Assembly (NCBI GenBank): GCA_019391515.1
Contig: JAHXQP010000030.1
Location: 266,279 to 330,278, forward strand
Source: Clostridiaceae bacterium
GTDB lineage: Bacteria > Bacillota > Clostridia > Tissierellales > Sporanaerobacteraceae
Direction: 5' to 3'
Length of the DNA stretch: 64,000 nt
The position numbers were made by a program, and so were the translations under genes. Of the stretch, positions 62,303 through 64,000 are shown in pieces (position 1 is the first letter of the stretch; each line of letters opens with the position of its first letter). The notes beneath the pieces were generated by a model. That model saw nothing but the letters and a program-made list of their open reading frames with translations. It did not search any database and was not told the DNA's origin.

Positions 62303-63559
62303 TTATCTACTTAAATAATTAGATGGATTTTGATGAACTCCATTTTTAATTACTTCAAAATGCAGATGTGGTCCTGTAGTTCTTCCTGTATTTCCAACTA
62401 AAGCTACTATTTGACCTCTATGAACTTTTTCTCCATTATTTACATGAATTTTACTACAGTGTCCATATCTAGTTACATATCCATTGCCATGATTTATTTC
62501 TACTAACTTTCCATAGCTTCCTCTATTGCCAGAGTATGTAACTGTTCCACCATCAGCTGCTTTTATAGGAGTACCTACTTTTGCAGCAATATCTATACCT
62601 TTGTGCATCCTACCCCATCTTTGCCCAAATCTAGATGATATAGAACCTCTAGTTGGGGTAGTAAAGGATCCAGTAGCAACGGTTAACGGTCTTTGTTTTG
62701 TTCCTTTAACTATTAATTTATCTATAGGTTTAGATATTATTTCTTCTTTTACTATCTGTCTATCTACCTCTACACCATTATGCTTTATAACTTTCTCAAC
62801 TACTCTACTCTTTCCTGGTATTCCCTTTGTTTTAACTTTTTTCTCATTTTTATACATAGTTTCATCATATTCTACTTTTAGATCATATTCAATTTCATTT
62901 TCATATTCTGTTTTTTCTGTAGTTTTAACAGTCATCAGGGGTTTAAAAACTATCAGGTTGATCTCATCTCCAGGATGAATGTTTTCTGGATCTTTTTCTG
63001 TATTTGCTTTAATTAAATCATCTACTGATATATTATATTTATCTGCTATGGTCCAATAATTTTCCCCTGGTTCTACTACATGAGTTTCAACTTCTTTAGT
63101 GCCTTTTTGAATCAATGACAGAATTTCTTTACTATCTTTTATAGCAAAAAAAGGTGATAACTTTTTAACTATCTTCACATCCTGTAAGAAATTTACCTCT
63201 TCAATATTTGAATCCTCTTCTTTAGAATCTAAAAAAGGCTTTTTCACTTCTATTAATACATCTTCTGCTTCTTTTTTTGTCTTTAAAGTACCTATATCCT
63301 TTCCATCAATTGATATAGTATATCCATTTATTAGAAAAGTCATTTTAGCTCTTATATTCTCTTTTATTTCCAAAGTAATTGGTTTTAGGTTTTCTTTTTC
63401 TTCCTCATGGCTATTTCCTATAGAAGCCCAAGATTCTATACTTTTAATTTTAAACATTGTTACAGTAAATATTATTAAAGTCAGTACAAATTTGTATTTA
63501 AACTTTGAGAACTTGAATTGATTTTTCTTATGTACTTCTTTATTACTCGGTTCTTCCAT
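62303..63559 (-). CDS. M23 endopeptidase with LysM and G5 domains
   Basis: 418 residues. After an N-terminal membrane helix (about 25-42) come a LysM domain (EPGENYWTIADKYNISVDDL), a G5-like segment (VKTKGIPGKSRVVEKVIK) and a C-terminal M23 domain with zinc ligands in HKGIDIAA and the active pair in TTGPHLHFEV. It cuts peptidoglycan cross-bridges at the cell surface during growth or division. AGGGAAGGAGATTATTC precedes the ATG. It is the last protein gene before the rRNA operon. Confidence 0.94.
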   Translation of the reverse strand: MEEPSNKEVHKKNQFKFSKFKYKFVLTLIIFTVTMFKIKSIESWASIGNSHEEEKENLKPITLEIKENIRAKMTFLINGYTISIDGKDIGTLKTKKEAEDVLIEVKKPFLDSKEEDSNIEEVNFLQDVKIVKKLSPFFAIKDSKEILSLIQKGTKEVETHVVEPGENYWTIADKYNISVDDLIKANTEKDPENIHPGDEINLIVFKPLMTVKTTEKTEYENEIEYDLKVEYDETMYKNEKKVKTKGIPGKSRVVEKVIKHNGVEVDRQIVKEEIISKPIDKLIVKGTKQRPLTVATGSFTTPTRGSISSRFGQRWGRMHKGIDIAAKVGTPIKAADGGTVTYSGNRGSYGKLVEINHGNGYVTRYGHCSKIHVNNGEKVHRGQIVALVGNTGRTTGPHLHFEVIKNGVHQNPSNYLSR

Positions 63560-63730
63560 GAATAATCTCCTTCCCTATTAATACTAAACCATAGTAAGTA
63601 CTTTAGTCCTTTTCGCAATAGTACTTTTTCATTATATCATATAGGTACAGTGAAAATAAACCTTCTTATTATATCTATTGTGAACAAAACGAAAAAATAT
63701 ATTCCTTATATAAAAATATTTTAAAAATAA

Positions 63731-63765
63731 AAAAGCCCTACCTCGACCTACGAGATAGAGCTTTT
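63731..63765 (-). terminator. terminator of the rRNA operon
   Basis: Stem AAAAGCTCTATCTCG / CGAGGTAGGGCTTTT with loop TAGGT, then T-run on the minus strand, downstream of the 5S gene. Confidence 0.85.
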
Positions 63766-63781
63766 ATTTCTATGTATTTGG

Positions 63782-63898
63782 ATCTGGCAACTTCCTACTC
63801 TCCCAGAGCGTTACCACTCAAGTACCATAGGCGTTAGGAGACTTAACTGCTGTGTTCGATATGGGAACAGGTGTGACCCTCCTGCTATAGCCACCAGA
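63782..63898 (-). rRNA. rrf: 5S ribosomal RNA
   Basis: About 117 bases on the minus strand from TCTGGTGGCTATAGC to GGAAGTTGCCAGAT, with the conserved internal CCCATATCGAACACAGCAGT region and GGTACTTGAGTGGTAACGC. Ends are placed by the pairing of the 5' and 3' termini and may shift by one or two bases. It follows the 23S gene on the same strand. Confidence 0.93.
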
Positions 63899-63939
63899 TA
63901 ATATATGAAATTGAAAATTTTATACACAGTAAGATAATT

Positions 63940-64000
63940 GGTCAAGCCCTCGACTTATTAGTATCCCTTAGCTAAGAATATTGCTACTCTTACACCTGGG
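63940..64000 (-). rRNA. rrl: 23S ribosomal RNA, 3' end (runs off the window)
   Basis: On the minus strand the sequence ends TAATAAGTCGAGGGCTTGACC, the universal 3' end of clostridial 23S genes, after a stretch TTAGCTAAGGGATA. Only the last 61 bases are in the window. It lies 41 bases upstream of the 5S gene in the usual order. Confidence 0.93.

Noticed and set aside
1..64000. CRISPR array
   Set aside because: No regular direct repeats of 24-40 bases with equal spacers and no cas genes were seen.

Overview
The window comes from the chromosome of a low-GC, Gram-positive anaerobe, most likely a clostridial or Tissierellia-type Firmicute. The evidence is very AT-rich DNA, strong AGGAGG-type ribosome binding sites, rubrerythrin, BceAB-type peptide-sensing ABC modules, a T-box leader, and a CxxH/CxxC small protein. 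It also has a CofE-like ligase of the kind seen in anaerobic Firmicutes. I cannot name the species.

Layout. 1-13.6 kb holds ordinary chromosomal genes: the end of an FtsX-type exporter, an ABC-F protein whose second ATP site looks dead, a DEAD-box helicase, a pseudouridine synthase, a DeoR-controlled fructose-type PTS operon with a class II aldolase, and a LysR/CofE-like pair. 13.6-17.6 kb is an envelope operon (two MGDG-synthase-like glycosyltransferases, a polysaccharide deacetylase and a flippase/synthase-like membrane protein). 17.8-27.9 kb holds two peptide-defence modules: an ABC-2 exporter divergent from a LiaSR-like two-component pair, and a BceAB transporter with its BceRS-like pair. 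28-30.7 kb is an amino-acid ABC transporter behind a T-box leader whose specifier reads CAC (His), so it is probably a histidine importer.

31-49 kb is an accessory island in which almost every gene points the same way as rlmH, which sits at its right end (48974-49453). It holds five GNAT acetyltransferases, two methyltransferases, NUDIX, Fic, a TetR/hydrolase pair, XRE regulators, an AbiJ-like HEPN protein, a HepT fragment, a signal-peptidase-II-like protein and an RtcB RNA ligase interrupted by a 354-residue intein. Between the genes are degenerate copies of the 3' end of rlmH, the sequence that staphylococcal SCC elements use as attachment site. Two of these copies share a perfect 24-bp direct repeat that brackets the TetR-hydrolase-Fic segment. 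Some copies sit in a recurrent block of about 200 bp that also carries a covarying hairpin and a conserved promoter. I read this as a decaying SCC-like cassette array at rlmH. No recombinase gene is visible in the window. Several island genes carry one-base frameshifts at or near A-tracts or are truncated, whereas the flanking core genes look intact.

49.5-64 kb returns to core genes: rubrerythrin, a sugar-dehydrogenase-like propeller, surE, an HtrA-type protease, a WalJ-like hydrolase, murA, a P-type cation ATPase behind a yybP-ykoY (Mn2+) riboswitch, a subtilisin-like protease, an M23 endopeptidase, and the 5S and 3' end of 23S of an rRNA operon on the minus strand.
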